Positions 53,524 to 62,703 of a stretch of 64,000 bases of DNA are shown here, piece by piece. The notes under the pieces were generated by a model. It was not told where the DNA came from. It searched no databases and saw only the letters and a program-made list of their open reading frames with translations. The position numbers were made by a program, and so were the translations under genes. Source of the stretch: Aeromonas veronii (GTDB lineage Bacteria; Pseudomonadota; Gammaproteobacteria; Enterobacterales; Aeromonadaceae); assembly GCA_041319085.1 (NCBI GenBank), contig CP101033.1, forward strand, positions 2,196,501 through 2,260,500. The letters run 5' to 3'. The first letter of the stretch is position 1. Each line of letters opens with the position of its first letter.

Positions 53524-55407
53524 ATGACCCCCTATCGCGCCGTTATCGGTCTTGCCGGCCACGTGGATCACGGCAAGACTCTGCTAGTCAAGGCCCTCAC
53601 CGGCATCATCACCGCCCGCGCCCATGAACAGGCCATCGGCATGACTCAGGATCTCGGCTTTGCCCACTTCGATGACGGTCAGGGCAACACCATTGGCGTC
53701 ATCGACGTGCCCGGCCACGAGCGCTATATCCGCAATATGGTGGCGGGGCTCTGGAGTCTGGATCTGGTGCTGCTGGTGATTGCCGCCGACGAGGGATGGA
53801 TGCCGATGACCGGCGATCACCTGCGCCTGCTCAAGGCGATGGGGGTGCCGCGCCTGCTGATCTGCATCAACAAGTGCGATCTGGTAGCGCCCGACGAGCT
53901 GGCACTCCTTGAGGAGAGTCTGCTGGAGCGGGTGATGGACGAGAGCGGCATAGTGCCCGACATCGTCAGCGTCAGCGCAAAAACCGGCGCCAATATGGCT
54001 GCCCTGCACGCCGCCATAGTGGGCCAGCTTGCCGTTCTACCAACATTGCACGCAGCCCGCGAGCTGAGCGCCCCGCGACTGTATGTGGACAGAGTCTTTA
54101 CCGCCAACGGCACCGGTACCGTGCTCACCGGCACCCTGCAGCAGGGCAGCCTCAAGGTGGGGGACAAGCTGCGCCTCTACCCCGCCGATCGGGAGGTGCA
54201 AGTGCGCTCCCTGCAGGCCTATCACCGGAGCGTTGATGAGATCGGCGCCGTCTGCCGGGTGGCGGTGGGCCTGAAAAAAGTGCCCCACAAGGAGGTGGCC
54301 CGCGGTCACTGCCTGACCAGCGCTGCTGGCCAGTGCGAGGCGGCCACCCACCTTATCGTGCGGCTCAACGCCGAGAGCCTGAGCGCCAAGGCGCTACGCA
54401 CGCAGGAGGTCGAGGTGGCCCTCGGCAGCTGGCACGGCCGGGCACGCTTTGTACCAATTAAAGAGACCCGGCTGGCACGACTGATCTTTACCAGCCCCAT
54501 CCCCTGCTTTTTCGGCCAGCCGCTCGCCATCATTCGTCACGGCAGCAGTGAACTGCTGCACGGTGCCCGCATCGCCTGGTGTGGCGACATCCACCCCGCC
54601 AGACGCAAGGCGCTGCACGCCCTGCTGGGCGAGCTGCCTGAAGAGCTCGAGCGCTACAACCCGGCCACCTTGCAACTGGGGCTCAACGGCTATGTACTGG
54701 CCAGCCGCTTTGAGCAGCAACCCGAACAAGTCACCCCCCTCGGTGACTGGCTGCTGGATAACAGCTGGCTGGCCCAGAGCCGCGATCAGCTGCTCGCCAC
54801 GCTGAAAAGCGAACCGCTCAGTACAGCGGAACTGGCGACCCGCTTTGGCATCGCCCTGCCGGTCACGCATGCCCTGCTCCAGCAGCTCAAAAGCGAGCAG
54901 TTGATCCGCCTGCACCATGACAAGTGGCAACCGGGCAGCGGCGAATCGGAAGATGATCTGGGGGAAGAGGCGCAGCTGGTGCTCAAGGTGGTGCGAGATC
55001 AAGGCAAGGAGGGGTACGAGCCCGGTAAACTGGGCCCCGGCGGCGTGGCGCTGGATCCCTTTATCACCCGCAAGCTGCCCGCCGCCCTGCAGCAGGGCTT
55101 GCAACAAAAAGGCGCGTTGCAAAAGCAGTTGCGCAATCTGGCACGGCTCAAGTATCTGGTGCAACTCGAGGGCCCCATCTACTACGATGCCGCCCTTTAC
55201 AACCAGATGGTCGCCGCCGTGCTGGCGGGCCAGCAGGTGGGAGATCTGATCGACATGGCATCCTTCAAGGAGATCACCGGTTTGTCGCGTAAATACGCCA
55301 TTCCGTTCTGCCTGCGGATGGAGATGGATGGCTGGGTGCGACGCGAGGAGAACGAGCGTCGGGTACTGCGTTTGCCACAGACTCAAGATGAAATGGAGCT
55401 GGCATGA
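53524..55407 (+). CDS. selB: Selenocysteine-specific elongation factor SelB
   Basis: A 627-residue translational GTPase (E. coli 614) that delivers Sec-tRNA to UGA next to a SECIS. G1 is GLAGHVDHGKTLLVKALTG, G3 DVPGHERYIRNM and G4 INKCDL. The C-terminal half consists of winged-helix domains that bind the SECIS hairpin. It starts 4 bases after selA, and its last codon overlaps hypF (ATGA), which ties selenoprotein synthesis and hydrogenase maturation into one transcript. Confidence 0.96.
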   Translation: MTPYRAVIGLAGHVDHGKTLLVKALTGIITARAHEQAIGMTQDLGFAHFDDGQGNTIGVIDVPGHERYIRNMVAGLWSLDLVLLVIAADEGWMPMTGDHLRLLKAMGVPRLLICINKCDLVAPDELALLEESLLERVMDESGIVPDIVSVSAKTGANMAALHAAIVGQLAVLPTLHAARELSAPRLYVDRVFTANGTGTVLTGTLQQGSLKVGDKLRLYPADREVQVRSLQAYHRSVDEIGAVCRVAVGLKKVPHKEVARGHCLTSAAGQCEAATHLIVRLNAESLSAKALRTQEVEVALGSWHGRARFVPIKETRLARLIFTSPIPCFFGQPLAIIRHGSSELLHGARIAWCGDIHPARRKALHALLGELPEELERYNPATLQLGLNGYVLASRFEQQPEQVTPLGDWLLDNSWLAQSRDQLLATLKSEPLSTAELATRFGIALPVTHALLQQLKSEQLIRLHHDKWQPGSGESEDDLGEEAQLVLKVVRDQGKEGYEPGKLGPGGVALDPFITRKLPAALQQGLQQKGALQKQLRNLARLKYLVQLEGPIYYDAALYNQMVAAVLAGQQVGDLIDMASFKEITGLSRKYAIPFCLRMEMDGWVRREENERRVLRLPQTQDEMELA

Positions 55408-57830
55408 GCGCCGCTACCGCCCCCTCTATCTCTCCCAATCGTGCTGCTACCCGATTGCGCCGCGCATTTCATATCGACGGTATCGTGCAGGGGGTCGGCT
55501 TTCGCCCCTTCGTCTATGGGCTGGCGCTACGCCACGGCCTTGCCGGTTATGTCTTGAACGATGCCAATGGCGTCACCATAGGTGCCGAAGGCTCCCCCGA
55601 GCAGTTGGCCAGCTTTGCCCGCGAGCTGCGGGAATTGGCGCCGCCACTTAGCCGCATCGATCACTTCAGCGAGCGAGAACTGCCCCTCGCTCATGATCCC
55701 GACTACGATGGCCAGTTTCGAATTAAAGCCAGCCAGCAGCAGAGCGCCGCCACGGTCGCCATCTCGCCGGATCAGGGGATGTGCGAGGCGTGCGCCACGG
55801 ACGTGGCCAACCCCGCGGATCGCCACCATCGCTACCCCTTTACCAACTGCACCCACTGCGGCCCGCGCTACACTCTCATCCGCCGCCTCCCCTACGATCG
55901 CCCCCATACCGCCATGGCGAGTTTTGCCATGTGCCCGCGCTGCGCTTCGGCCTATGAAAACCCGCTGGACAGACGCTACCACGCCCAGCCGGTGAGCTGC
56001 CCCGAGTGCGGGCCCCATCTCAGCTGGCGCTCAGGCCACGGCGATGCGCTGGCCGAGCGCGAGGATGCCCTGCAAATGGCTGCCCACGCCCTGCAAACGG
56101 GCAAGCTTATCGCGGTCAAGGGGATGGGGGGTTATCACCTGATCTGTGATGCCCGTAATGAACGGAGTGTGGCCAGGTTGCGAACCCTCAAGCGGCGCGC
56201 GCGCAAGCCGCTGGCGGTGATGATGGGCTCCCTTTCCGAAGCCAAATTGCATGTCACCGGCAGCGAAGAAGAGTGGAACCTGCTCGCCTCTCAGGCCAGA
56301 CCCATTACCCTGCTGCGCAAGCGCACCAACGATGATCGGCACTCAGAAACTGGGCAACCAGCCGCGCCGCTGGCCGAGGGGATCGCCCCCGGCATCCCCT
56401 ACCTTGGCGTCATGCTCCCCTATACCCCGCTGCACCAATTGCTGCTGGATGCCTGCGCCATGCCGCTGGTAGCCACCAGCGCCAATGGTCGCGGCAGCCC
56501 GATCCTCATCGAATGCGAGGCGGTGGTCAGGGAACTCGGGGGCGAGATTGACGGCATCCTGGATCACAACCGCCCCATCCTGCACCCCTGCGACGACAGT
56601 CTGGTGCAGTGGGCGGGCGGGCGACGCCAGACTTTGCGGCTGGCCCGGGGCTATGCCCCCTGCACTCCCAGCCTGCAAGAGGCTGTCAAGGTGCCGCTGC
56701 TGGCGGTCGGGGCGCAGCAGAAGAACCAGCTGGCGCTGGCCTTCGGTCGTCAGCGCATCTACAGCCCCTATATCGGCGATCTGCACAGCCTGCCGATGCA
56801 GGGCCACTTCGAGCAGACCCTGGCGACCTTTCGCGATCTCTACGATCTCAAGCCCGAACTGCTGGTATCGGACTGCCACCCCGGCTATCTCAGCCATCAG
56901 TGGGCCAAGAATTACTGCCGCGATCAGGGTGCGACCCATCTTGAGGTACAGCACCATCACGCCCACCTGCTGGCTGTGATGGCCGAGCACGGCATCACGG
57001 GCCCGGTGCTGGGGGTTGCCTTCGATGGCACCGGCCTTGGCGATGACGGCACCCTCTGGGGCGGCGAGCTGCTGATCGCAGATGTTCAGGGCTTTACGCG
57101 TGTTGCCCACCTTGCCCCCTTCAAGCTCATCGGCGGCGAGGCAGCCATCCGCGAACCGGTGCGCCAGCTGCTGGGGCTGCTGTTTGAATCGCACTGTCCT
57201 GAGCAGATCAGCGCCCTCGATATGCCGTTGATCAACAAGTTGTCACCCGAGCGGATCAGCAACCTGCACCAGCTCTGGCATCTCGGCCGCAACGCCCCCC
57301 ATACCAGCTCCATCGGCCGTCTGTTCGATGCGGTGGCGGCGCTGTTGGGGGTGATCGATACCCCCGATTACGAGGGAGAAGCGGGACTCTTGCTGGAGGC
57401 AGCCGCCTTGCAGCTGGCCCCCGATGAATTGCCCTTCCCCCTCGCCTTTGATCTGAGCCAATCAGCAGAGGGGCCACTGCACATCGAGTGGGCCGAGCTG
57501 ATCCATACCCTTGTCAGCGAGCGGCGCAAAGGCACCGCCACCGCTAGCCTGGCCGCCGGCTTTATCCGCGCCATCAGCAATCTGGTGGTTGCCCTGGCCG
57601 AGCGCTTCCCCGGCTATCCGGTGGCGCTCGGGGGCGGCGTGTTTCAAAACCGGGTGCTGATGGATCAGCTGGTACCCTCCCTGACATTCGCGGGGCATCA
57701 GGTATTGACCAGCGAAACCCTGCCGCTCAATGACGGCGGCATCGCCGCCGGTCAGCTCTGGTTTGCCATCCACCATCTTGCCACGCATCAGCCTGTCACA
57801 ACCGGTTGTGCCACCGTGTCGGAGTCCTGA
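55404..57830 (+). CDS. hypF: Carbamoyltransferase HypF
   Basis: An 808-residue enzyme that supplies the carbamoyl group for the CN ligands of the NiFe centre. In order: acylphosphatase domain (about 15-105, GIVQGVGFRPFVYGLA); double zinc finger with four CxxC pairs (about 120-205, from CEACATDVANP to SCPECGPH); YrdC-like domain (about 215-400); Kae1-like C-terminal domain with VQHHHAHLLAVMAEH and VALGGGVFQNRVLMD. All parts look intact. It overlaps selB by ATGA and is followed 5 bases later by hypC. Confidence 0.96.
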   Translation: MSAATAPSISPNRAATRLRRAFHIDGIVQGVGFRPFVYGLALRHGLAGYVLNDANGVTIGAEGSPEQLASFARELRELAPPLSRIDHFSERELPLAHDPDYDGQFRIKASQQQSAATVAISPDQGMCEACATDVANPADRHHRYPFTNCTHCGPRYTLIRRLPYDRPHTAMASFAMCPRCASAYENPLDRRYHAQPVSCPECGPHLSWRSGHGDALAEREDALQMAAHALQTGKLIAVKGMGGYHLICDARNERSVARLRTLKRRARKPLAVMMGSLSEAKLHVTGSEEEWNLLASQARPITLLRKRTNDDRHSETGQPAAPLAEGIAPGIPYLGVMLPYTPLHQLLLDACAMPLVATSANGRGSPILIECEAVVRELGGEIDGILDHNRPILHPCDDSLVQWAGGRRQTLRLARGYAPCTPSLQEAVKVPLLAVGAQQKNQLALAFGRQRIYSPYIGDLHSLPMQGHFEQTLATFRDLYDLKPELLVSDCHPGYLSHQWAKNYCRDQGATHLEVQHHHAHLLAVMAEHGITGPVLGVAFDGTGLGDDGTLWGGELLIADVQGFTRVAHLAPFKLIGGEAAIREPVRQLLGLLFESHCPEQISALDMPLINKLSPERISNLHQLWHLGRNAPHTSSIGRLFDAVAALLGVIDTPDYEGEAGLLLEAAALQLAPDELPFPLAFDLSQSAEGPLHIEWAELIHTLVSERRKGTATASLAAGFIRAISNLVVALAERFPGYPVALGGGVFQNRVLMDQLVPSLTFAGHQVLTSETLPLNDGGIAAGQLWFAIHHLATHQPVTTGCATVSES

Positions 57831-57835
57831 AATCC

Positions 57836-58087
57836 ATGTGTCTATCCATCCCCTCTCAGGTAGTGCAGCTGCACCCCGAAGATAACTGCGTCACTGTCGA
57901 TACCCTGGGGGTGCAGCGACGCGTCAGCTGCATGCTGCTCGAAGAGCCCCTCCAGGTGGGCGACTATGTGCTGCTCCACATCGGCTTTGTGATGAGCAAG
58001 ATTGACGAAGAGGAGGCGCAGGCCAGCTTGGAGAGCTTCCGCCAGATGGTGGCCCTGATGCCCAACCAGGATATCTTGCCATGCTGA
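57836..58087 (+). CDS. hypC: Hydrogenase maturation chaperone HypC
   Basis: An 83-residue chaperone that carries the Fe(CN)2CO unit with HypD. It starts MCLSIPSQVV with the essential Cys2, and VGDYVLLHIGFVMSKIDEEE follows the HypC/HybG/HupF pattern. The ATG at 57836 is chosen because the family requires MC at the N-terminus. Its 3' end overlaps hypD by 7 bases (ATGCTGA). Confidence 0.94.
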   Translation: MCLSIPSQVVQLHPEDNCVTVDTLGVQRRVSCMLLEEPLQVGDYVLLHIGFVMSKIDEEEAQASLESFRQMVALMPNQDILPC

Positions 58088-59199
58088 CCTTGAATGACCT
58101 GTTTCAGGGCTTTCGTCAGCCCGAGGTGATCCGCGCCCTCGCCGCCCAAATTAATGAACTGGCCAAAGATCTGCCCGAGCCGCTGCGGGTCATGGAGGTG
58201 TGTGGCGGCCATACCCACACCATCATGAAGTACGGCCTGCAACAGCTGCTGCCGGCCAGCATCGAGTTTGTCCACGGCCCCGGCTGCCCGGTCTGCATCA
58301 TGCCCAAAGAGCGCATCGATCAAGCCATCGAGCTGGCTAGCCAGCCCAGCGTCATTCTGGTTACCCTGGGGGACATGATCCGGGTGCCGGGCTCCAAGGG
58401 CACGCTGGCCCAGCAGCGGGCCAAGGGGAGCGATATCCGCCCGGTCTATGATCCCCTCGATGCCCTGCGCATCGCCCGTGAGAACCCGGAGAAAACCGTG
58501 GTCTTCTTTGCCATCGGTTTCGAGACCTCCACCCCCATGACCGCCGCCTTGCTGGCTGCCGCTGAAGAGCAAAGGGCCCTGAACCTGCTGTTTCATATCA
58601 ACCATGTGCTGGTGCCCCCCGCCATTCATGCGGTGATGGCCGACGGGGTGGCCAAGGTGAACGCTTTTATCGGCCCCTCCCACGTCAGCGTCATCACCGG
58701 CGCCGATATCTACCTGCCCATCGTCGAGCGCTATCAGGTGCCGGTGGTGGTGAGCGGCTTCGAGCCGGTGGATGTGATGGAGGCGCTGCTAATGATGGTG
58801 CGCCAGAAGGTGGAGGGTCGCTACGCCCTGGAGGTGCAGTACAGCCGCGCCGTCACCGCCAGTGGCAATAAAGCCGCCCAGCGGCTGGTCGAGCGCTTTT
58901 TCGAGACCCGCGAGCACTTTCGCTGGCGAGGTCTGGGGGATATCAACGCCTCCGCCCTGCGCCTGCGCGATGCGTTTGCCAAGCGCGATGCGGAGCACCA
59001 CTTTCAACTTAGTGAGACCCCCATCGATGATCACAAGGCGTGCCAGTGTGCCGATATCCTGCGCGGGCTGGCCAAACCGAACCAGTGCAAAGTCTTTGGC
59101 CGGGGCTGCACCCCGACCCAGCCCATGGGCAGTTGCATGGTCAGCTCCGAGGGGGCCTGCAATGCCTACTACCGCTATATGGGGATCCAGGAACGATGA
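58081..59199 (+). CDS. hypD: Hydrogenase maturation protein HypD
   Basis: A 372-residue iron-sulfur protein that assembles Fe(CN)2CO with HypC and HypE. Key cysteines lie in VCGGHTHTIMKYG, HGPGCPVCIMPKERID and the C-terminal cluster region (CQCADILRG, FGRGCTPTQPMGSCMVSSEG). The length matches E. coli (373). The stop overlaps hypE by ATGA. Confidence 0.96.
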   Translation: MLTLNDLFQGFRQPEVIRALAAQINELAKDLPEPLRVMEVCGGHTHTIMKYGLQQLLPASIEFVHGPGCPVCIMPKERIDQAIELASQPSVILVTLGDMIRVPGSKGTLAQQRAKGSDIRPVYDPLDALRIARENPEKTVVFFAIGFETSTPMTAALLAAAEEQRALNLLFHINHVLVPPAIHAVMADGVAKVNAFIGPSHVSVITGADIYLPIVERYQVPVVVSGFEPVDVMEALLMMVRQKVEGRYALEVQYSRAVTASGNKAAQRLVERFFETREHFRWRGLGDINASALRLRDAFAKRDAEHHFQLSETPIDDHKACQCADILRGLAKPNQCKVFGRGCTPTQPMGSCMVSSEGACNAYYRYMGIQER

Positions 59200-60200
59200 G
59201 AGAAATCCAGTTAAGCCACGGTGGCGGTGGCGTCGAGATGAACCAGCTGATCAACCAGCTCTTCTTTCGCCAATTTGGCAACGAGATCCTGCTGCGCGGT
59301 GAAGATGCCGCTCTGTTGCCGGTAGAGGGCCCCGTTGCCTTCACCACCGACAGCTTTACCGTCTCGCCACTCTTCTTCGAGGGGGGCGATATCGGCAAGC
59401 TGGCCATCGCCGGTACGGTCAATGATCTCGCCATGATGGGGGCCAAGCCCGAGTATCTGAGCTGCAGCTTTATCATCGAGGAGGGCTTCCCCTACGCCGA
59501 TCTCGCCCGTATCGTCGAATCGATGGCGACAGAGTTGACCAAGAGCGGTGCCCGCATCGTCTGCGGCGACACCAAGGTGGTGCCCAAGGGGGCCGCCGAC
59601 AAGATCTTTATCAACACCAGCGGGGTCGGCACCTTCCCCCTGCCCGAACAGAGCCGGGGCATCTCGGTGCGCAACCTCAAGGCCGGTGACGCCATTCTGG
59701 TGTCGCGGGATATCGGCAGCCACGGCGCCTGCATCCTGATGGCCCGCGACGCCCTGCAGCTGGGATCTGATCTCAAAAGCGACTGCACCACCCTCTGGCC
59801 GCAGGTCGAAGCGCTGCTGCAGGCAGGCATTACCCCTCACGCCCTGCGCGATGCCACCCGCGGTGGCCTTGCCGCCGTGCTCAACGAGTGGAGCTCCGCC
59901 TCCCAGGTGGCTATCGAGCTGGAGGAGTCCGCCATTCCGGTGTGCGATCCGGTGCGCGGCCTGTGCGAACTCTACGGTTTCGAGCCCCATGATCTCGCCA
60001 ACGAGGGGACCATGGTACTGGCCCTGCCTGCCGAACAGGCACAGGACGCGCTGAGTATCTTGCGGCAATTCAACCCCGACGCCAGCCAGATCGGCGTGGT
60101 GCAGGCGAGCGATCGCCACAAGGTGATCCTCAATAATCCCTGGGGCAGCCGCCGTTATCTGGAGCTGCCGCAAGGAGAACTGCTGCCGCGGATCTGTTGA
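59196..60200 (+). CDS. hypE: Hydrogenase maturation protein HypE
   Basis: A 334-residue ATP-dependent dehydratase that turns the HypF-derived thiocarboxamide on its C-terminal cysteine into thiocyanate, the CN donor. It starts LSHGGGGVEMNQLINQLF and ends LLPRIC, with the essential final Cys. PurM-like features are AGTVNDLAMMGAKPEYLSCS and DATRGGLAAVLNEW. The ATG at 59196 overlaps the hypD stop; a longer frame from inside hypD is not credible. Confidence 0.95.
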   Translation: MREIQLSHGGGGVEMNQLINQLFFRQFGNEILLRGEDAALLPVEGPVAFTTDSFTVSPLFFEGGDIGKLAIAGTVNDLAMMGAKPEYLSCSFIIEEGFPYADLARIVESMATELTKSGARIVCGDTKVVPKGAADKIFINTSGVGTFPLPEQSRGISVRNLKAGDAILVSRDIGSHGACILMARDALQLGSDLKSDCTTLWPQVEALLQAGITPHALRDATRGGLAAVLNEWSSASQVAIELEESAIPVCDPVRGLCELYGFEPHDLANEGTMVLALPAEQAQDALSILRQFNPDASQIGVVQASDRHKVILNNPWGSRRYLELPQGELLPRIC

Positions 60201-60240
60201 GCGGCCATGCCGTTCAACCATATGCCGTTTTCCCAATTAG

Positions 60241-60264
60241 GGGGAGGAGTCACTGCTCCTCCCC
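60241..60264 (+). repeat. Perfect hairpin in the hypE-hypA gap
   Basis: GGGGAGGAG (60241-60249) and CTCCTCCCC (60256-60264) with a 6-base loop, without a T run. The only sizeable gap in the hyp operon; possibly an mRNA processing or stabilising element. Confidence 0.6.
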
Positions 60265-60284
60265 ATATCGGTTAAGGAGCCACC

Positions 60285-60626
60285 ATGCACGAAATGTCTC
60301 TGGCCATGGCCGCCATCGATCTGGCGGCCGAACAGGCCACCCAGCGGGGCTTTACCAAGGTGACCGCCCTCTGGCTCGAGGTCGGCAGCTTCTCCTGCGT
60401 CGACCCGGACACCATTGCCTTCTGTTTCGAGGCGGCCGCCAAGGGCACTGCCGTCGAAGGGGCCCAACTGCACTTTCAGCACCAGGCGGCAGAGGCCTGG
60501 TGTTACGACTGCAACCAGACTGTCACCCTCACCGAGCGCGGGCAGGCCTGCCCCGAGTGTGGCGGATACAAATTACGAGTCGCGCAGGGGAACAGCCTGC
60601 GCATCACCGACATCGAGGTAAGTTGA
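60285..60626 (+). CDS. hypA: Nickel-insertion protein HypA
   Basis: A 113-residue nickel metallochaperone. MHEMSLAMA carries the nickel-binding His2-Glu3, and the zinc site is CYDCNQ and CPECGG in the C-terminal half. A strong AAGGAG lies 6-7 bases before the ATG. It delivers Ni to the large subunit with HypB, whose gene follows 1 base after its stop. Confidence 0.95.
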   Translation: MHEMSLAMAAIDLAAEQATQRGFTKVTALWLEVGSFSCVDPDTIAFCFEAAAKGTAVEGAQLHFQHQAAEAWCYDCNQTVTLTERGQACPECGGYKLRVAQGNSLRITDIEVS

Positions 60627-60627
60627 T

Positions 60628-61737
60628 ATGTGTAGCGTATGCGGATGTGGCCAGGCGCGGATCGCCGGCCATCAAGATGATCACGACCATGCTCACCCAC
60701 ACGATCACGACAATGAACACGCTCATGAGCACCACCATGAACATGGCCATCATCATGCTCATGACGCCCATCACCATCATGACCACGAGCAGAGCGCGCC
60801 GCGCACCCTGATCATTCATCACCACTATCACCATCAGGGGGATGTCCACCACCACTACCACGGGGTGCGGGCTCCGATGAACCATGATAGTCATGATCAC
60901 CCCCACAACCATCATCATGATCATGCCCACTCTCATGACCACGGCCATTCCCACGCGCATCCCCATGATCACAGCCATGACCACAGCCATGACCACAGCC
61001 ATGACCATGACCATGACCATGACCATGACCATCAGCAGGGTGATCTGCACTACGGCAAAGGGGAAGCGGGTTTGTCGGTGCCCGGCATGGGGCAGCGCCA
61101 GCTGATCGCCATCGAGATGGATGTGCTGGCCAAGAACAACGCCCTGGCCGCCCACAACCGCGAACACTTCACAGCTGCCGACCAACTGGTGCTGAATCTG
61201 GTGTCGAGCCCGGGTTCAGGCAAAACCACTTTGCTGTGTGAAACCCTGCGCCAACTGGCCGACAAGCGCCCCTGCGCGGTGATCGAAGGGGATCAGCAGA
61301 CCAGCGCCGATGCGGATCGCATCCGCGCCACCGGCGTCCCTGCCGTGCAGATCAACACCGGCAAAGGCTGTCATCTGGACGCCAAGATGGTCCACGACGC
61401 CTGCCACCAGCTGCCCACCAATCAAGGGGGCATCCTCTTTATCGAGAACGTAGGCAATCTGGTCTGCCCCGCCAGCTTCGATCTCGGCGAGAAGTACAAG
61501 GTAGCGATCCTCTCCGTCACCGAGGGGGAAGAGAAGCCCCTCAAGTACCCGGACATGTTTGCCGCCGCCCAGCTGATGGTGATCAACAAGATTGATCTGC
61601 TGCCCTACGTCAGCTTTGACGTGGCCCGCTGCATCGAGAACGCCAAACGGGTCAACCCCTATATCCAGGTGATCCAGGTCAGCGCCACCACGGGTGAAGG
61701 GATGGATGCCTGGCTCAACTGGCTGGCCAGTGCCTGA
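60628..61737 (+). CDS. hypB: Hydrogenase nickel incorporation GTPase HypB, very His-rich
   Basis: A 369-residue GTPase. MCSVCGCG at the N-terminus is the high-affinity metal motif. Residues about 15-135 are a long His/Asp-rich stretch, much longer than in E. coli HypB (290), partly made by short DNA repeats at 60964-61029. The GTPase domain (about 155-365) has [27 protein letters not shown] and INKIDLLPY. The His-rich part should store nickel, as in other His-rich HypB proteins. Terminator-like sequence follows (GAGGGAGGC / GCCTCCCTC, 61781-61808). Confidence 0.95.
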   Translation: MCSVCGCGQARIAGHQDDHDHAHPHDHDNEHAHEHHHEHGHHHAHDAHHHHDHEQSAPRTLIIHHHYHHQGDVHHHYHGVRAPMNHDSHDHPHNHHHDHAHSHDHGHSHAHPHDHSHDHSHDHSHDHDHDHDHDHQQGDLHYGKGEAGLSVPGMGQRQLIAIEMDVLAKNNALAAHNREHFTAADQLVLNLVSSPGSGKTTLLCETLRQLADKRPCAVIEGDQQTSADADRIRATGVPAVQINTGKGCHLDAKMVHDACHQLPTNQGGILFIENVGNLVCPASFDLGEKYKVAILSVTEGEEKPLKYPDMFAAAQLMVINKIDLLPYVSFDVARCIENAKRVNPYIQVIQVSATTGEGMDAWLNWLASA

Positions 61738-61780
61738 ACCAGAACCGGTTAAATGCCGTTACCAACGGCGGATAGCAAAA

Positions 61781-61808
61781 GAGGGAGGCTGATGCCTCCC
61801 TCTCTTTT
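61781..61808 (+). terminator. Terminator of the sel-hyp operon
   Basis: AGAGGGAGGC / GCCTCCCTCT stem followed by CTTTTATC, about 45 bases after hypB. Confidence 0.75.
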
Positions 61809-61865
61809 ATCTGCGAATCTTGCCCGCCGTGCTATCTGTCCAAAATGGCCAGCGTTTCATACTCG

Positions 61866-61951
61866 CCCCCCTCACCCTGGCCCTCTCCCCTGGGAGAGGG
61901 AACCATCTGCTCCCTTCTCCCCTCGCGGGAGAAGGGCTGGGGATGAGGGGG
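61866..61951. repeat. REP-like interspersed palindrome
   Basis: Outer arms CCCCCTCA and TGAGGGGG enclose two GC-rich hairpins (CCCTCTCCC..GGGAGAGGG and CTTCTCCC..GGGAGAAG). This CCCTCACCC/CTCTCCC style is a common dispersed intergenic palindrome in gammaproteobacteria. It lies between convergent genes. Confidence 0.7.
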
Positions 61952-61960
61952 AACCAACTC

Positions 61961-62602
61961 TCAAGCCGCGCTTTCGGCCAGATCCCCAGATTCGGGCAGC
62001 ATCTCCCCAAAGCGCAGCACCCGGTGGCAGACCTGGCGCAATAATGCCTGCTGGTGACTGAAGACAAGCATGCCGAGCCCGCGCTGCTCGCACTCGTGCA
62101 TCAGCTCCTGCCAGAGCTGACGCTGAATTTGCGGATCCAGCTGTGCAGTCACCTCGTCGGCAATCAGCAGACGGGTGCGGGGATCGAGCGCCCTCAGCAG
62201 GGCGATACGGGCCAGCTCGCCACCGGAGAGCTGACCGGGTTTACGACTGAGCCATTCGGGCTTGACCATAACGCGGGCCAGCATGGCGTCATCGGGGCGC
62301 CACACATCCCAGAGCGCCTGGCCGGTGGTGCGATAGGGATTGAAGGTGAGTTCCGGATGCTGGGGCACCAGCTGGATGGGGTTGTAGCCTTTTATCTGCT
62401 CAGGCACCGGCTGCCCATCAAGCAGGATCTGCCCACCAGCCCGAACCGGTTGCCAACCGGCCAATACCCGCCCCAGCGTGGTCTTGCCATAACCGCTTGG
62501 GGCAGAGAGGCCGAGCCGTTCGCCCGCGTTCACCGTCAGCGACAACCCCTGCCAGAGTGGGCGTTCCCCTTGGGCGATGGTGAGATCCCGTACTTCAAAC
62601 AT
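61961..62602 (-). CDS. Peptide/nickel-type ABC transporter ATPase, second subunit
   Basis: A 213-residue ABC ATPase of the DppF/NikE type. Walker A is APSGYGKTTLGRVLAG, the signature QLSGGELARIALLRAL and Walker B LLIADEVTA. It lacks the C-terminal oligopeptide-binding extension common in DppF (about 320 residues), so it is a short form like NikE. The start at 62602 has GGAGG upstream. It lies next to the hydrogenase maturation genes, so nickel uptake is an attractive guess, but the sequence alone does not separate nickel from peptides. Confidence 0.85.
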   Translation of the reverse strand: MFEVRDLTIAQGERPLWQGLSLTVNAGERLGLSAPSGYGKTTLGRVLAGWQPVRAGGQILLDGQPVPEQIKGYNPIQLVPQHPELTFNPYRTTGQALWDVWRPDDAMLARVMVKPEWLSRKPGQLSGGELARIALLRALDPRTRLLIADEVTAQLDPQIQRQLWQELMHECEQRGLGMLVFSHQQALLRQVCHRVLRFGEMLPESGDLAESAA

Positions 62603-62703
62603 CAGGAAACCTCCGGCACAGAGAACAGCGAATTGCACCCCGGCAGCACCTGCCACTGGATATCTGCCGCGCCACACACAGCCTGTCTCAGAGAAGCAAT
62701 CAT
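62602..62703 (-). CDS. Possible 33-residue ORF linking two ABC ATPase genes
   Basis: The ATG at 62703 overlaps the stop of the upstream ATPase (TGATG), with GGAG 6-7 bases before it. The stop at 62602-62604 overlaps the start of the downstream ATPase in the same way. The product (starting MIASLRQAVCGAADIQWQVL) has two Cys and no known domain. The double overlap suggests a translated link, either a real mini-protein or only a coupling device. Confidence 0.35.
   Translation of the reverse strand: MIASLRQAVCGAADIQWQVLPGCNSLFSVPEVS

Noticed and set aside
52131-53525. A 464-codon open frame antisense to selA
   Set aside because: Complement of a clear SelA sequence; low-complexity translation.
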